Position numbers and translations under genes: made by a program
The notes under the pieces: model-generated
Database searches by the model: none
What the model saw: only the letters and a program-made list of their open reading frames with translations
What the model was told of the DNA's origin: nothing
Source: Agrypnia vestita
Taxonomy: Eukaryota > Arthropoda > Insecta > Trichoptera > Phryganeidae
Length of the DNA: 64,000 nt
Direction: 5' to 3'
NCBI GenBank assembly: GCA_016648135.1
Contig: JADDOH010024887.1
Location: forward strand, 28,005 to 92,004
In this document: in pieces, positions 24,634 to 35,389 of the stretch
Numbering within the stretch: position 1 is the stretch's first letter
Layout of the letters: the number at the start of each line of letters is the position of its first letter

Positions 24634-25597
24634 TAATTATTACTTATATTATGTCATTGTATTTATTCGATCATATGACATGTATTCCTATCTTTCACAA
24701 TTTTGAAAATAATATTTTTTATATTATACAAGGGTATCATCATACGGTGATTGTTGAAATTATTATATTCTCAGGATGATTTTAATGTCAGAGTTAAATA
24801 ATTATTATTTTAAGTTTATTTCTTCTCCTATATTGTTTTTGTATCATAATTATAGAGATCAAATAGTAAATCAAAAGCTAGATTACCCTGTGTCGGCGCA
24901 TCAAGACTTCTCGTTAGTATGCACAGAGAATTTTGTTCGTTGGCTGGAAGCAATTTGGTGGGACGCGACACGTGGACCAATCTTAGCACAAATTTGGCTT
25001 AATAATTTAAATGGGTTCATGATTACTTCATAAATTGTTAAATTGTATGTTACATTTTCGGTGAAATATTCTTAATATTGCTAGTTTAGAAACGTTCACA
25101 AAATGTCATCAAAAATTGAATAATTATATTACTCTTTTCATGTATTGACTTTTATATGTGTAATAATATTTTTGGAATAAGTCCAGAATATAAACGTACG
25201 GGAATTTTGATGAAAGAAAAAATTTTCCTGGTGTAATAAAGGGTCCTGATTACATAAATGAAGTCAAATTTTCCCGTTAGCTGGTTTAAAAGCAGTTATT
25301 TTAAGTTTAAAAATGATAAATTTTTGATACTTCACGACATAGATGCACATATAATAAAACAAGAAACCATAGAAAATTAATGTTTGATGTTTGAATAATC
25401 ATTCACCATAGATTATAAAAAATAAATATATTCGTATATACAAAACATAGACAGTGGTTATTTTAATAATTTATTAATAAAAACACAAGATCATAAAAAT
25501 ACTCAATAATAATGATATGGGAATGAAAAGGACAATAAAAGTCAGATAAGGGGTCCCGTGGGATCGTTTATTTATACAGAAGTTAATACATCTTTAT

Positions 25598-25818
25598 CGT
25601 ATCGGGTGGGGAAAAGGCCAATTTTGTGTTAAAAACGGAGATAAGTCTGGATGACGTATCCGGTGGGAAATGGCCAATTTTTTGTTAAAAACGGAAATAG
25701 TCTGGATGACGTATCCGGTGGGGAAAAGGTCAATTTTTGTTAAAAACGGAGATAAGTCTGGATGACGTATCCGGTGGGAAAAGGCCAATTTTGTATTAAA
25801 AACAGAAATAAGTGGATG
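25598..25818. repeat. minisatellite, unit about 55-58 bp, four copies
   Basis: Tandem units contain CCGGTGGGAAAAGGCCAATT, GTTAAAAACGGAGATAAG and TCTGGATGACGTAT. The units vary by small indels, so the period is only approximate. It makes an apparent repeat-containing - strand ORF that is not a believable protein. Confidence 0.85.
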
Positions 25819-26779
25819 ATTTATAATGTGGGGCATTCGTTATATTGCATGGCCATATTTTTTTCGTAATAAATATTTTTTTACAATTATTGAATAACAA
25901 TTTTAATTTTTTAGTTTTGCTATTAAACGTGTTACATTATTGTACGCGTAATCCAATTAGCGATCGACGCATTCTACTTCTAAAATGTAATAATCGCAAG
26001 TTCAAGACGGCCAAGTATGAGTTGATCAGGACATTACAGAAATCAAAAAGACAACTTACTTCAGTATACCCACTGTATAGAAACTCTGCGCGGTACAGAA
26101 AATCTCCTTGAAGCAACACTTGAATCAAAAAATAAAAAAAATCAGAAACTGGTTGATCGAAGTTTACTTTCAAAATAAAATTACATCGTTTTCCCGATAT
26201 TTTAGAAAAAAACTGCACAGATTCAACAAAACACGCTTTCAAACTCAAAAACAAAAGCGAAACGATGCTACCGATCTCAACACGTGCTTTCTCTTGTTTA
26301 AAACGTTCCATTTTTTACATTTCAAATAATTTGAAAATAATAAAATGTAGGTAGGTACCTACTTTTAAATGTGCTGATTTTCCTTACATTTTATTTTATA
26401 CGATTATACATTTTTTAACATGTTAAAAATTATAACTTGTATAATAAATATCAAATAAGTATTTTAAATTAAATCATTATCTTAAATCTATACATATACA
26501 GAAGGGAAGGCGTCATATTCCTGTTGCTAGGCATTTAATAACGTTAATAATATTTGATTAAATTATTATAGAATTCTTTTTCACCTGCTGTTAAATATAC
26601 ATATAAAAACGAGCAAGCCTTACAGTAGTCGCATATTATGTGTATAAAATTTGACATCTCACAATTAAATATATCAATTGAGCAGCGACAAAAATTAACC
26701 TAACATTGAAAAAAGCTAAATATGGAAATATTTTTTTGGTGAGTTTAAACTGATGTACAATTTGTTACTTATTTATGAT

Positions 26780-27215
26780 TACTACGCTACCGGTTTCGAC
26801 ACGTCCGTGTCATTAACGAGCGTTATTTAAACTAAACTAAAATGTGCTAGCATTGTACTAGGTGTTTTTAGGTGGTTGGCGTGATTAGCGGGGTGGGAGG
26901 GAGGCGAGGGAGGGAACATCGTTAATAATGGTGACTTACACAATATTATTTGAATTTAATTTTGTGTTAATTTCTAAAGTTTCTAGAGCAGACAATTTGA
27001 AAAATTTGTTAAAATTAGTATATTTAAAGTTAGATTTATCTTTTTTGAAAGTGTGGCCAGTTTCTAATAAGTGGTCAGAAAATTCAGAGTAATTATTATT
27101 TCTCAAAGTTCATGTTCTCTTATCCTAGTTTTAAAATTTCTCGTGGTCATTCCTACATATTGTGCATCACAATCATTGCATTACCATATGATACCACTTT
27201 TTTCCCATTTATTTG
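26780..27215 (-). pseudogene. Penelope-like element, GIY-YIG endonuclease end
   Basis: On the - strand, broken frames give CDAQYVGMTTRNFKTRIREH, then NNNYSEFSDHLLETGHTF, then a NKFFKLSALETLEIN block. This follows the C-terminal GIY-YIG domain of Penelope-like retroelements (C..C...YIG.T.R....R..EH, then S..A.H....H.F, then LE..EI). Downstream on the same strand is a CCGGTTTCG-type motif at 26791-26818, as found at the ends of such elements. Stops disrupt the frame. Confidence 0.7.
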
Positions 27216-27364
27216 TTATTCAATAAATTTTTAATTTTAGAAGTAGTGTAAAATGCTGGAGAAATTGAATCTGGTAAAATGTTAGATATTTTTCAAGTTA
27301 AGTCACCGGTATAAAGAATTTTTTTATAAATTAAGTTTTTTATTAAAAAAATATAAAATAATAA

Positions 27365-27685
27365 TAGTCATAACTAGTAGCAAAAACTTTACAGGTGGAT
27401 TCCTGCCTTGATAATGAGTCGAAAATGGTCAAGCAACCATGACCTAATTAAATTAAAATTGAAAATACATTTTTACAAGGATTTTATCATATTATTCGAC
27501 TTGTATTAGAGCGAATGAATTTTTCATAATCGATATAAGTTACTGTAATGAAAGTTCAACTTTTTGCCAAAAAAAGTCAGAAAAATTGATAAAAAATTCA
27601 AACTTTGATATTGCATATCTCTATAACTATTGGTCATGGTTGCCAGTAAAGTTTTTGTTACTAGCTATGAGACATCCTGTATAAT
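27365..27685. mobile_element. MITE with CTAGTAGCAAAAA ends (copy 1)
   Basis: The left end ACTAGTAGCAAAAACTTTAC and the right end GTAAAGTTTTTGTTACTAGC are inverted. The inner arms share GGTCAAGCAACCATGACC and GGTCATGGTTGCC. A fragment of the same family (AGGTGGATTCCTGC) is at 2894-2960. Confidence 0.7.
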
Positions 27686-27819
27686 ATGATTACTTCAAAA
27701 ACGTGCAGTTGCAGTATGATGCGCGTGGTTTTGGCGATAGCCGTTTGCTTAAGCTGCACAGTTAACTGCTAGTTAAATTTTACTGAACATTGGCGTAGAT
27801 TTTTAGTAACTTTTAGTCA

Positions 27820-28161
27820 TATTTTATCAATTTGTGTATTAACCTTAAAATACAGATAAATGTCGTCGCGGACTTTTTTACAGAACTTTCTGAGTTCTAC
27901 AACTTCTCTATAGAAAGTATGTATTTAAATATCTCTTACTGTTAAGGCAGCGTTCGTAAAAAACGCATCGCTCGACAATTTTTTCGTCGACTGTAATTTT
28001 AAAATAGGTCACCACGTAAAGCTATTTTATTTGAACGAGATAATATCCTATATCCACCCTGAAAGTTCATTCTAAATATTTGTGAAATAATTTTTGAAAT
28101 CGGATCAGTATTTTCGGAGATTACCTCCTACATCCAAATATAAACTTTACCTCTTTATATA
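27820..28161 (+). repeat. RTE-like 3' end
   Basis: The segment has the typical order seen at the ends of insect RTE-type repeats: TTTGAAATCGGATCAGTATT, a TTCGGAGATTACC block, and AACTTTACCTCTTTATATAT-TAG. It ends exactly where the mariner derivative at 28162 begins. Confidence 0.5.
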
Positions 28162-28707
28162 TTAGGTGTACATATAAGTAATCAATTATTTAAGTGGCAA
28201 AAAAAAGAATTTACTACATTTAATTTTATTTTTAATCGATTTAATATCCATCGTTATCTAGGACCTTTTGCCATCTTGTTGGTAGACTATTAAGAAAAAT
28301 ATGCTTCTAGGTGTTTTTAAAGCGTCATTATCAAACCCTACCGGGCGCCCACTTCGATCACTATCAGACAAGTCAAAATCACCATCGGAAAGTTTTCTAA
28401 ACCAACGTTGGCACTTATTTACTTTCAATACGTCTCCATACACATCACAAATTTTCTTTGTTGCAACCGTTGCATTAACACCCGATCGAAAATGGAGCGT
28501 GCAATGACGTAAATGTTCTTCAGTTAGTTGATTGTCCGCTATTTTACAACAGAGTAATAATTTTTTTTAAATTTAATTGTCACAAGTCACAAGACCACGG
28601 ATTATAATAATGCGTATAAAACACGTCTTTTCACGTTCACTTTACTGAGCTTGACTGAAGCAAACATTCAACACCAAAAATAATTAATTACTTATGGGTA
28701 CACCTAT
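28162..28707 (-). mobile_element. internally deleted mariner element
   Basis: It has terminal inverted repeats of about 27 bp (TTAGGTGTACATATAAGTAA at 28162 and its near-complement ending at 28707) flanked by TA on both sides. On the - strand it encodes the start of a mariner transposase and then jumps to the C-terminus. Only 546 bp remain of an expected 1.3 kb, so it is a non-autonomous deletion derivative. It lies about 100 bp upstream of the arrestin start-codon exon. Confidence 0.85.
28258..28500 (-). pseudogene. mariner transposase fragment (N-terminus fused to C-terminus)
   Basis: The - strand reads VYGDVLKVNKCQRWFRKL, then SDGDFDLSDSDRSGRPVGFD, which is the helix-turn-helix DNA-binding region of mariner transposases. 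After DNDALKT the sequence passes directly into a VYQQDGKRS-like C-terminal segment followed by a stop. The catalytic D,D34D domain is deleted, so it cannot transpose itself. Confidence 0.85.
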
Positions 28708-28810
28708 TATTTAAGTATAGATTACGAGTGCATTGTTCCTTCATATTTTATTTTTCGATAAAAATGATTTATGTGTTGTTAAGTGTACGCTGTCGATGTT
28801 TGTGTTGCAG

Positions 28811-28891
28811 CCTCGATCGGGGGGGGTGGCGGAGGGCGCGGGGGCGGCGGGGGGCGCGGAGGCGGCGCCCTCGGCGGGCGGCAGCCCGGAC
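28811..28891 (+). other. krz: probable 5'UTR or N-terminal extension of arrestin exon
   Basis: This is an 81-bp, extremely GC-rich stretch between a plausible acceptor (TTGCAG ending at 28810) and the chosen ATG. It is open in the arrestin frame and would encode a Gly/Ala/Ser-rich extension. It is either 5'UTR or an extra N-terminus, depending on whether an upstream exon supplies an in-frame start. No such exon could be identified. Confidence 0.5.
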
Positions 28892-28957
28892 ATGGACGAC
28901 GCCAGCAGCAGGAGGCAGGCCACCAGGGTCTTCAAGAAGAGCTCGCCCAATGGGAAG
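28892..28957 (+). CDS. krz: beta-arrestin exon with start codon (residues 1-22)
   Basis: This encodes the N-terminus, including RVFKKSSPNGK, which matches the family's first beta strand. The two lysines (K15, K16) are the phosphate sensors that displace the C-tail when a phosphorylated receptor binds. The ATG has a good context, with G at both -3 and +4, and gives a length close to vertebrate arrestins, so I chose it. The exon itself probably begins at 28811, after a TTGCAG acceptor. From there to the ATG the frame is open and Gly/Ala-rich, and in-frame ATGs lie further upstream (for example 28796). A longer N-terminus, or a start in an earlier exon, therefore remains possible. The donor is AAG|GTAACT. 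Confidence 0.9.
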
Positions 28958-28985
28958 GTAACTTTTCACAACTAAATACAATCAA

Positions 28986-29744
28986 GCCATGTATTCACTA
29001 GGGGACAAATCGCGAAACATTCCACTCGGCATGTCGCATCAACATCTACGCTCATGTTTCGGGGACAATGACGCGATCATTTGACGTGTACACACCGGGA
29101 CTCGCATATCTTGTCGCGGAAATGTCATCCAATGAGGTTATGGATGACAGCTGCGGTATCTCATTTGGCGAAAACGGGGTTCCGCGCAATTCGAAATGTT
29201 TTTTTGGGTCGCAATTTAAAATTAACGAGGTTTTACTGTAGTAAATTGAATATTATAAAAACAAGGTCCTTTTTGCAAATAATTATTGTTTTCCACGTCA
29301 CGGAAATGTGGCCCTAGGAGGTTATGATGTCAACTGCGTATCTGTTTATATTAATGAGTTTATCGAAACGTAAGAGGAGAAAAAAGAGGAGAATGCGAAA
29401 TTCTTTACTGCAAAGAAAAAGAAGGACGGACATTCTATGCAATCGTCGATCGATACAGCTCGATGAGTTCAAGAACAATTTCGTTTCCCCACACTGTCAT
29501 CTTGACAGATACAGCGCATGCGTATTCACTTGTAAACATACCACGTGGTACTGACGCTCCGCGGAATGTTGCAGTGAGTACGCTCGGGTACCGTGCGCAT
29601 GGCAACGTTGCCACGGCACGTAGAAATGCCGCGCTATGTTGTGCGCGCCGTCGCGGAACAGTGCACGACGTTGCAACGTCACGTAGACTCTGTGCCACGC
29701 GTGCTGTTGAGGGACAATTTGTCCCCTAGTGAATACATGGCTTC
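28986..29744. mobile_element. hAT-like non-autonomous element just after arrestin start exon
   Basis: The inverted termini CCATGTATTCACTAGGGGAC and their exact complement end at 29740. ACAATCAA occurs outside both ends (28978-28985 and 29745-29752), a possible 8-bp target duplication as made by hAT elements. The interior is GC-richer than its surroundings and has only shadow ORFs. It begins 28 bp after the arrestin donor at 28958. Confidence 0.7.
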
Positions 29745-30097
29745 ACAATCAAATACCAAATCTCGACAACTTTTTAAGTTTTTTTTTATCCACTTTTCCG
29801 ATGAATACATACCTACATGAAGTAGATTCATAAATATTAATTGTATTCTGTGATCGGTTTGGATAATGTGGGGTTATGTTTTCATTCACAATTTTCATTA
29901 TAAAAATCTTTTAAAATACGACTTGATTGGTCGTGACTCGTGACGTATCTATTCGCGTAATTCGGTGTAGTGCCGCGGTGTTTATACTCCTGAGTACCTA
30001 CTATAAAATTGTGACGCGCGTAGGCGTGACTAGTGAAATGAAGTATTTTGGCGGGAATATAAAATTTGGAATTTCAAAATCTATTTTATACTCTTAA

Positions 30098-30610
30098 GGC
30101 GATCATCTCGTAAAGTGAGCAAATTTCACAATTTTTTCTCATATCTTTTCTTGCGTTTTTTATCCCATTTTTGTATGAAAAAGATATATCAGGTTCCTTA
30201 TTTTTTAAAATACGAATATGTATCTTGTTAAAATTACACTAACAAAATTATTTGATCACTTAATAAATTACCAAACCTACGATGTTTTAAAAATGAAGAA
30301 AAATGTCGCAATTTGTGGGCCTTTTACGACTGAATGGCCTGGCCTCATGAGATGTGTTTTTTTTCAATAATATTACATAGTAAACAATTATTCTAAACCT
30401 ATTAAAATTATTGCAAAATCTGTCAGTTTGTTTATTAAAAATTTATATTTTATAAATCACGGTTTTTAAAAAATATTTTATTTTTTGAGTTTTTTTTTCA
30501 AGCCTTTTTACACGGTCTACGACTTTTTTTTACTTCAATAATCAAAAGAATAGATCTTATTATTAAAAAATAAAAACAAAAAAAATCTGAGAAAAAATGA
30601 GACGGTCGCC
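30098..30610. mobile_element. piggyBac-like MITE
   Basis: The ends GGCGATCATCTC and GAGACGGTCGCC are inverted and flanked on both sides by TTAA (30094-30097 and 30611-30614), the piggyBac target site. There is no transposase. It lies in the same arrestin intron as the hAT-like element. Confidence 0.75.
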
Positions 30611-31009
30611 TTAATATATATTTTTTTCTTAAACGTAATTTCTAGAAATTGAAATTTCCCTATTCCTGGACGAAGAGTATTTTTACTTTTTTATGATTGT
30701 CATTATCATCTTCGGCCATTGTCGATTCACTGCTGGATGAAGGCTTCCCCTTGGCTCTGGTAATCTCTTCGTCCTCCGCTAATTTGTCACTCCAGATTTT
30801 CTGATAATTTCAGCTATCTATCGGGACTGTTAACGACGTCCAAGTCATTTTTTCCCGTGCAGATTATTTGTTCATCGGTTGCCTCTACGTCTTGAAATAT
30901 GGTCCACCCATTGTCATTTACGCCTGTCAGCAGTGACAATGACTTCTTTTACCACCGCGGTTCATTCTTTAACACCCATGTTTATTTTTCTGTCTTTTAC
31001 ATTATTATA

Positions 31010-31550
31010 TACTACAAAGTATCCGTAGCTAATAGCATAAACTTAGGGGAGTATTCTTCATTCAATTTTGAATAGAAAATATTATTTACCCTTGAAGTGA
31101 AATATCGCCAGTTACGGATATAAGCGACATCAAAGTTTGTATTTTTTTTTTTCAATATTACTGACTTGTCTTTTGTAAAGTGTTAGATTATCGCGAAAGT
31201 AATTTATGTCAATTCTTCGATCGAACGATCGATGTTAAAAATTCATTTGATTTGAAACAGACTTTTTTGGAAAGGTTTCAATCGTTTTATTTAACTTTTT
31301 ATCAAAACGAATGATCAATACTCGATATACATTACTTTCATGATAGTATAACGTTTTACAGAAAATAGTTACTTTAAAATGTTGGTCCAACATTTTACGG
31401 AAAATAAGTCAGAAATATTGAAAACAAATTTAAATTTTGATCCCCTAACTGGTTGCTTTTTCATCCCAAGTGTAAAGAATATTTTCTATTCAAAGTTGAA
31501 TGAAGAAGACTCCCCAGAAATTTTTGCTACTAGCTACAAGACACCTGTAA
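31010..31550. mobile_element. MITE with CTAGTAGCAAAAA ends (copy 2), next to arrestin exon 3
   Basis: Inverted arms of about 65 bp (31010-31080 and 31483-31550) share GGGGAGTATTCTTCATTCAA and its approximate complement. The right end stops about 24 bp before the exon 3 acceptor, so the branch-point region may be element-derived. Confidence 0.7.
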
Positions 31551-31572
31551 ATGTATTTATTTTTTGTTTCAG

Positions 31573-31633
31573 ATAACCGTGTATTTGGGCAAAAGAGATT
31601 TTGTAGATCACATAACACACGTTGATCCAATAG
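31573..31633 (+). CDS. krz: beta-arrestin exon 3 (residues 23-42)
   Basis: The exon encodes ITVYLGKRDFVDHITHVDPI plus the first base of the next codon. GKRDFVDH is the arrestin signature. D31 is the N-domain aspartate of the polar core, and R30 is the adjacent basic residue that helps bind receptor phosphates. The acceptor is TTTGTTTCAG and the donor is G|GTAAGT, both strong. A miniature inverted-repeat element ends about 24 bp before the acceptor. Confidence 0.95.
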
Positions 31634-32355
31634 GTAAGTCTTTCGAAATTTAACAAAAATATGTTGCCTCTACTAATATTAAAACTTCAATCACTTGCCG
31701 ACCAATTAAGTGATTTAGGTTATTTAGATAGTTTTGCATATTTCAATATAAAAGCAAGAAAGGTTCATTGAGTTGTAGAGATAGTAATAAAATTAGAAGA
31801 AAGGGGTTTACCTGACATGCAGCCAACTGATTTTGAGAAACTTTTGAGAAGAAGACCTGCTTATTCAATTGCGAAGTTTGCGAAGATGAAAGTAAAAATG
31901 TGAAAGTACGCAGACAAATAGAAGAAGGTTAGTTTTGATCCTCATTAATATTACTGAGTGTCTAAGTAAGGTACCGGCTTCAATCGATCGATCCACAAAC
32001 AGACCGCAGCCTATTTTTAAACGAATTTTGAAGATAGTTGCCCCTGTGTTAAAATACAGAAAGATCTTAGAAGCAAAATGAAATTATCAATCACTTCTAC
32101 CGTAAAAAATAAATGTTTGAATTTTATTATGTTTAAATCTGTTTCGCCAACCGCAGTTTTTTTAATCGCGGTATTTTTTAAGAATGTTACCTCCACTGTG
32201 GGCAAAGGCAACGTGTATAAATAAATTTTATTTCACTTGGAAGAAAAAATTCATACCAATTGTTTTTCTTCGCTTTTAGGATGTTACATTATATCAAAAA
32301 GTGTATTTTATACATATATTAATTTTCGAGCCTTTTACCTAAATTTGCTTTAAAG

Positions 32356-32470
32356 GTACGTTTAGTTTACACAATTGCATACGTTTAGCTTACACAGTTG
32401 CGTACGTTTAGCTTACACAATTGCGTACGTTTAGCTTACACAATTGCATACGCTTAGCACACATAATTGC
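32356..32470. repeat. minisatellite, 5 x 23 bp
   Basis: Five units of GTACGTTTAGCTTACACAAT-TGC with few substitutions fill exactly 115 bp in arrestin intron 3. The last unit is the most diverged. Confidence 0.9.
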
Positions 32471-32474
32471 TTAA

Positions 32475-32605
32475 AACTTTTGACATGCTCGTTAGTCTCG
32501 TGGTTAAGATCTAGTGACCTAGTGATCCAGTGGTCAGGGTTCTAGCCTCATTCCAGGAGACCAGGAAGTTAGTCCTCTTTTCATAACACAAGCGTCAATA
32601 TATTT
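32475..32605 (+). mobile_element. tRNA-derived SINE, family 1 (copy 3, 3' truncated)
   Basis: This copy has the TTAGTCTCGTGGTTAAGATC head, a degenerate B box (GGTTCTAGCC) and the AGTTAGTCCTCTTTTCATAA block. It lies in arrestin intron 3, about 310 bp before exon 4. Confidence 0.65.
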
Positions 32606-32624
32606 TTTAAATTAATTCCTTTTT

Positions 32625-32715
32625 ATATTTATTTTCTGTCAGAACTTCAAAATTGACAAAAGTGTAAGATGTTATATAATTGCAGTAAAGACACGATTGT
32701 TATGCGTAATTACTT
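32625..32715. repeat. repeat family B (copy 3)
   Basis: It contains TCAAAATTGACAAAAGTGTA and GATGTTATATAATTGCAGTA. It lies in arrestin intron 3. Confidence 0.45.
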
Positions 32716-32916
32716 TCCCTTAATTTCTTACCTTCCTGTTTCCCCGCGGGGGTAGGCGGAGGAGATACAGCGCCATATGCTTCTGTCCTGACTTAGCAAA
32801 GACGCGAACCATTTCGTTTCCTGTGATTTTTCACGGGTGTACTCTAGTAGTAAAAATATTGACGCGAAATTATTACATACTGATGTTTAAATCGCATCGC
32901 TCTCCCCGAATTGCAG

Positions 32917-33331
32917 ACGGCGTGGTCCTGATAGACCCCGAGTACGTGAAGGACCGCAAGGTGTTCGGGCACGTTCTGGCGGCGTTCCGCTACGGGCGCG
33001 AGGACCTGGACGTGCTGGGGCTGACCTTCCGCAAGGACCTGTACCTGGCGGCCGAGCAGATCTTCCCCACGGCGGCCGGCGCGGGCGCGGGGGCCCCGGG
33101 CATCGGAGCCGGCGCGGCGGGCGGCGCGCGGCGCCCGCTCACGCGGCTGCAGGAGCGCCTGGTGCGCAAGCTGGGCCCCTGCGCCTTCCCCTTCTACTTC
33201 GAGCTGCCGCCGCACTGCCCGGCCTCCGTCACGCTGCAGCCCGCGCCCGGCGACACGGGCAAGCCGTGCGGGGTGGACTACGAGCTCAAGGCCTTCGTCG
33301 CCGAGTCGCAGGACGACAAGCCGCACAAGAG
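32917..33331 (+). CDS. krz: beta-arrestin exon 4 (residues 43-181), N-domain core
   Basis: This exon encodes most of the N-domain. Recognisable blocks are [49 protein letters not shown], a SVTLQP-type block and [12 protein letters not shown], the last two part of the receptor-binding cup. Between the blocks is an inserted Gly/Ala-rich stretch (about residues 93-112) where vertebrate arrestins have only a short acidic linker. The exon is very GC-rich, unlike the exon at 37715 and the introns around it. The frame enters after one base of the previous codon and leaves in phase 2 at CACAAGAG|GTGATC. Confidence 0.96.
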
Positions 33332-33723
33332 GTGATCTTTCTTCGATTCCTGTACATCAGTCACCTAATCAGACGGAGCCTTTGCCAATGGAGAAGTTTC
33401 ATGATGTTGATAATACTAGAGGAAAGTTCCAAATATGGAAAACCATTTTGTGACATGTAAAAATGATATCATAACTCAAAAACTTTTATCCGTAATTATA
33501 ATCAGTCATACATTTGCACTTAATTTAATAACACTCTTGTGTTGCATATGAGGCATTCCACCGTCACGGGTGGGACATTTTTCTAGTAAATTTTCATAGA
33601 TATGTTAGAATTTCACAACATATATGCAATTTGTAATTTTTTTTTTTGATGAAAGCGACGTATTCTATCTTCAGAATGTTAGTTAGCTTAATAAAAACCA
33701 CCACCAGATTTAAGGTCTACCGG

Positions 33724-33751
33724 TTTCGAGACGTATCTGTCTCTTCGTTAG
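33724..33751 (-). ncRNA. hammerhead-core-like motif 7a (degenerate)
   Basis: The - strand reads CTAACGA, a GAGAC..GTCTC hairpin, then GAAACC. One core base differs. It lies at the end of a Penelope-like remnant. Confidence 0.25.
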
Positions 33752-34193
33752 GACTAACACTACAGTACTGTGTTCACAACACTACACCACAACCATAATA
33801 TTGTTAAACTTTCACCAATATTTATCACATGCGTGTTAATCTTGTCAGAGACAAGCATGCACTAACTTGCCTACAGAACAATCAGGAATCTACGAGGAAG
33901 AGAGACTGAGAGGGGATGGGGTCTAAAGTGGGTGTTACTAAATCTTTTGTGAAAGTTAAATTTAATTACTCGCAATTTCGCTGTATGGAAAATTGATATG
34001 GTTATTTATTAGAGGTGCTTTATTATTCACCGCTTCCCTAATGTAAAAAATTCCTAACTTATTTAATTTTAAACCGTTATTATTGGCATTTAATATTTTC
34101 ACCCCTGTTTTTGAGTCAAATTTATGATTATTATGTGAGGTGGTTTGCAAATTCGGAAAAATTGTTATTATTAAGACACGTGTAGTGTTGGCC

Positions 34194-34221
34194 CTGACGA
34201 AGCAATGGGTACGTCTCGAAA
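34194..34221 (+). ncRNA. hammerhead-core-like motif 7b
   Basis: CTGACGA, an insert ending GTACGTCTC, then GAAACC. The core letters are complete. It is the mirror partner of the motif at 33724. Confidence 0.25.
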
Positions 34222-34934
34222 CCGGTAGTCCTTAAATCTGGTAGTGGTTTTTACTAAGTTAACTAACACTGTTATAATGTCTAATCACAAAGTTAATGCT
34301 TTAAATATTAATAATATTATTCTATCTTCAATAAATAATTGAGCAACAGAACATAAGCCCTATTTTATTTTGTTTGGAGATAATACTGATGCATTCTTCT
34401 GTCGGGTGGGACAAAAAAAGACATCCATTTAGTTATAAGAAATGTTTGTCATAAGCATTTTGTTTATGTTCTATTGCTCAATTATTGATTGAAGATAGAA
34501 TAAGTTGCATTCTTCAAGAAGAAATATTATAAATTGCATATATGTTGTAAAATTTTAACATATTTTGACAATTTACTAGAAAATGTCCCACCTGTTGTGA
34601 TGAAATTCCTTATATATTAAAACACAAATGTTTTCTCAAAATTGAAATTCTTTAGTTTCAACTAGATATTGTATTATTATCAAATATAAACAATAATCCT
34701 AATGATCTGTGTAGTTATAATAAGTAATTAATTTTACTACTGCTATTTATTATAATAAATTATATTTATATCAGATTTATTTGATCAAATGTTATTAATT
34801 GTTTTTTTTATAATAAGTAATGGAATTGATGTAAAAAAGTTATAAAATGTCTTTAAAGCACCCAGAAGTATTACATTAAACATTACCTTTGTATTAATTT
34901 CTTGGTACACAGTTCCCCAAATTTTAAAAGTCTA

Positions 34935-35065
34935 AAATGAAGCTATTTATATGGGAAAGTACGTACGGAAGTCTTTTTTGGGTGTCTACTAACTTATCTA
35001 GTCACTTTACATGATGTAAAGTTCACTGATTCATTTATAAATTTATCTTAATTAATGATCCAAAT
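34935..35065. repeat. repeat family A (copy 5)
   Basis: It contains GAAGCTATTTATATGGGAAA, GGAAGTCTTTTTTGGGTGTC and a degenerate TAGTCACTTTACATGATGTA. It ends about 110 bp before arrestin exon 5. Confidence 0.5.
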
Positions 35066-35179
35066 CTAGATTCTGTGTTCTTAAAAATTTCAACGTACAC
35101 TAAAAATATTTTAGAAAGTATCTTTTGTTTCTCTTTCACTTTTTTTGCTTCTTATAAAATGAAGCAATGATTATTCCAG

Positions 35180-35315
35180 AAATTCAGTCCGCCTGGCCAT
35201 CCGCAAGATTATGTACGCCCCCAGCAAGCAGGGGGAGCAGCCGTCGGTGGAGGTGTCCAAGGAGTTCATGATGAGCCCCAACAAACTGTATCTCGAGGCA
35301 TCACTCGATAAAGAG
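35180..35315 (+). CDS. krz: beta-arrestin exon 5 (residues 181-226)
   Basis: The exon covers the end of the N-domain and the inter-domain hinge. It begins with NSVRLAIRKIMYAP, where R185 is the polar-core arginine (R169 of bovine arrestin-2) whose mutation in the family gives phosphorylation-independent activity. It ends with LYLEASLDKE, the start of the C-domain. The acceptor is ATTCCAG and the donor is GAG|GTCAGT. An inverted-repeat element begins about 70 bp downstream in the intron. Confidence 0.95.
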
Positions 35316-35389
35316 GTCAGTATTTTTATTCACTCGTTATTACAATGAAAAAATATATCACTGCACTGGCAGTCAAATATTGTTCAATA

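Larger units (their letters stand above)
33675..34275 (-). mobile_element. Penelope-like remnant flanked by inverted arms
   Basis: The inner segment (33962-34150, - strand) reads SHNNHKFDSKTGVKILNANN, like the end of Penelope-like ORFs (a HxFDF...KIL..E.N pattern). It is flanked by inverted arms at about 33680-33770 and 34180-34270, which share CTACCGGTTTCGAGACGTA and its complement. It lies in the arrestin intron between exons 4 and 5. Confidence 0.6.

Noticed and set aside
25594..25836. Repeat-containing - strand protein
   Set aside because: It is the translation of the minisatellite; unit lengths are not all multiples of three and there is no start or context.
32844..33326. Long - strand ORF opposite arrestin exon 4
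   Set aside because: It is a shadow of the GC-rich exon; the + strand matches arrestin residue by residue.
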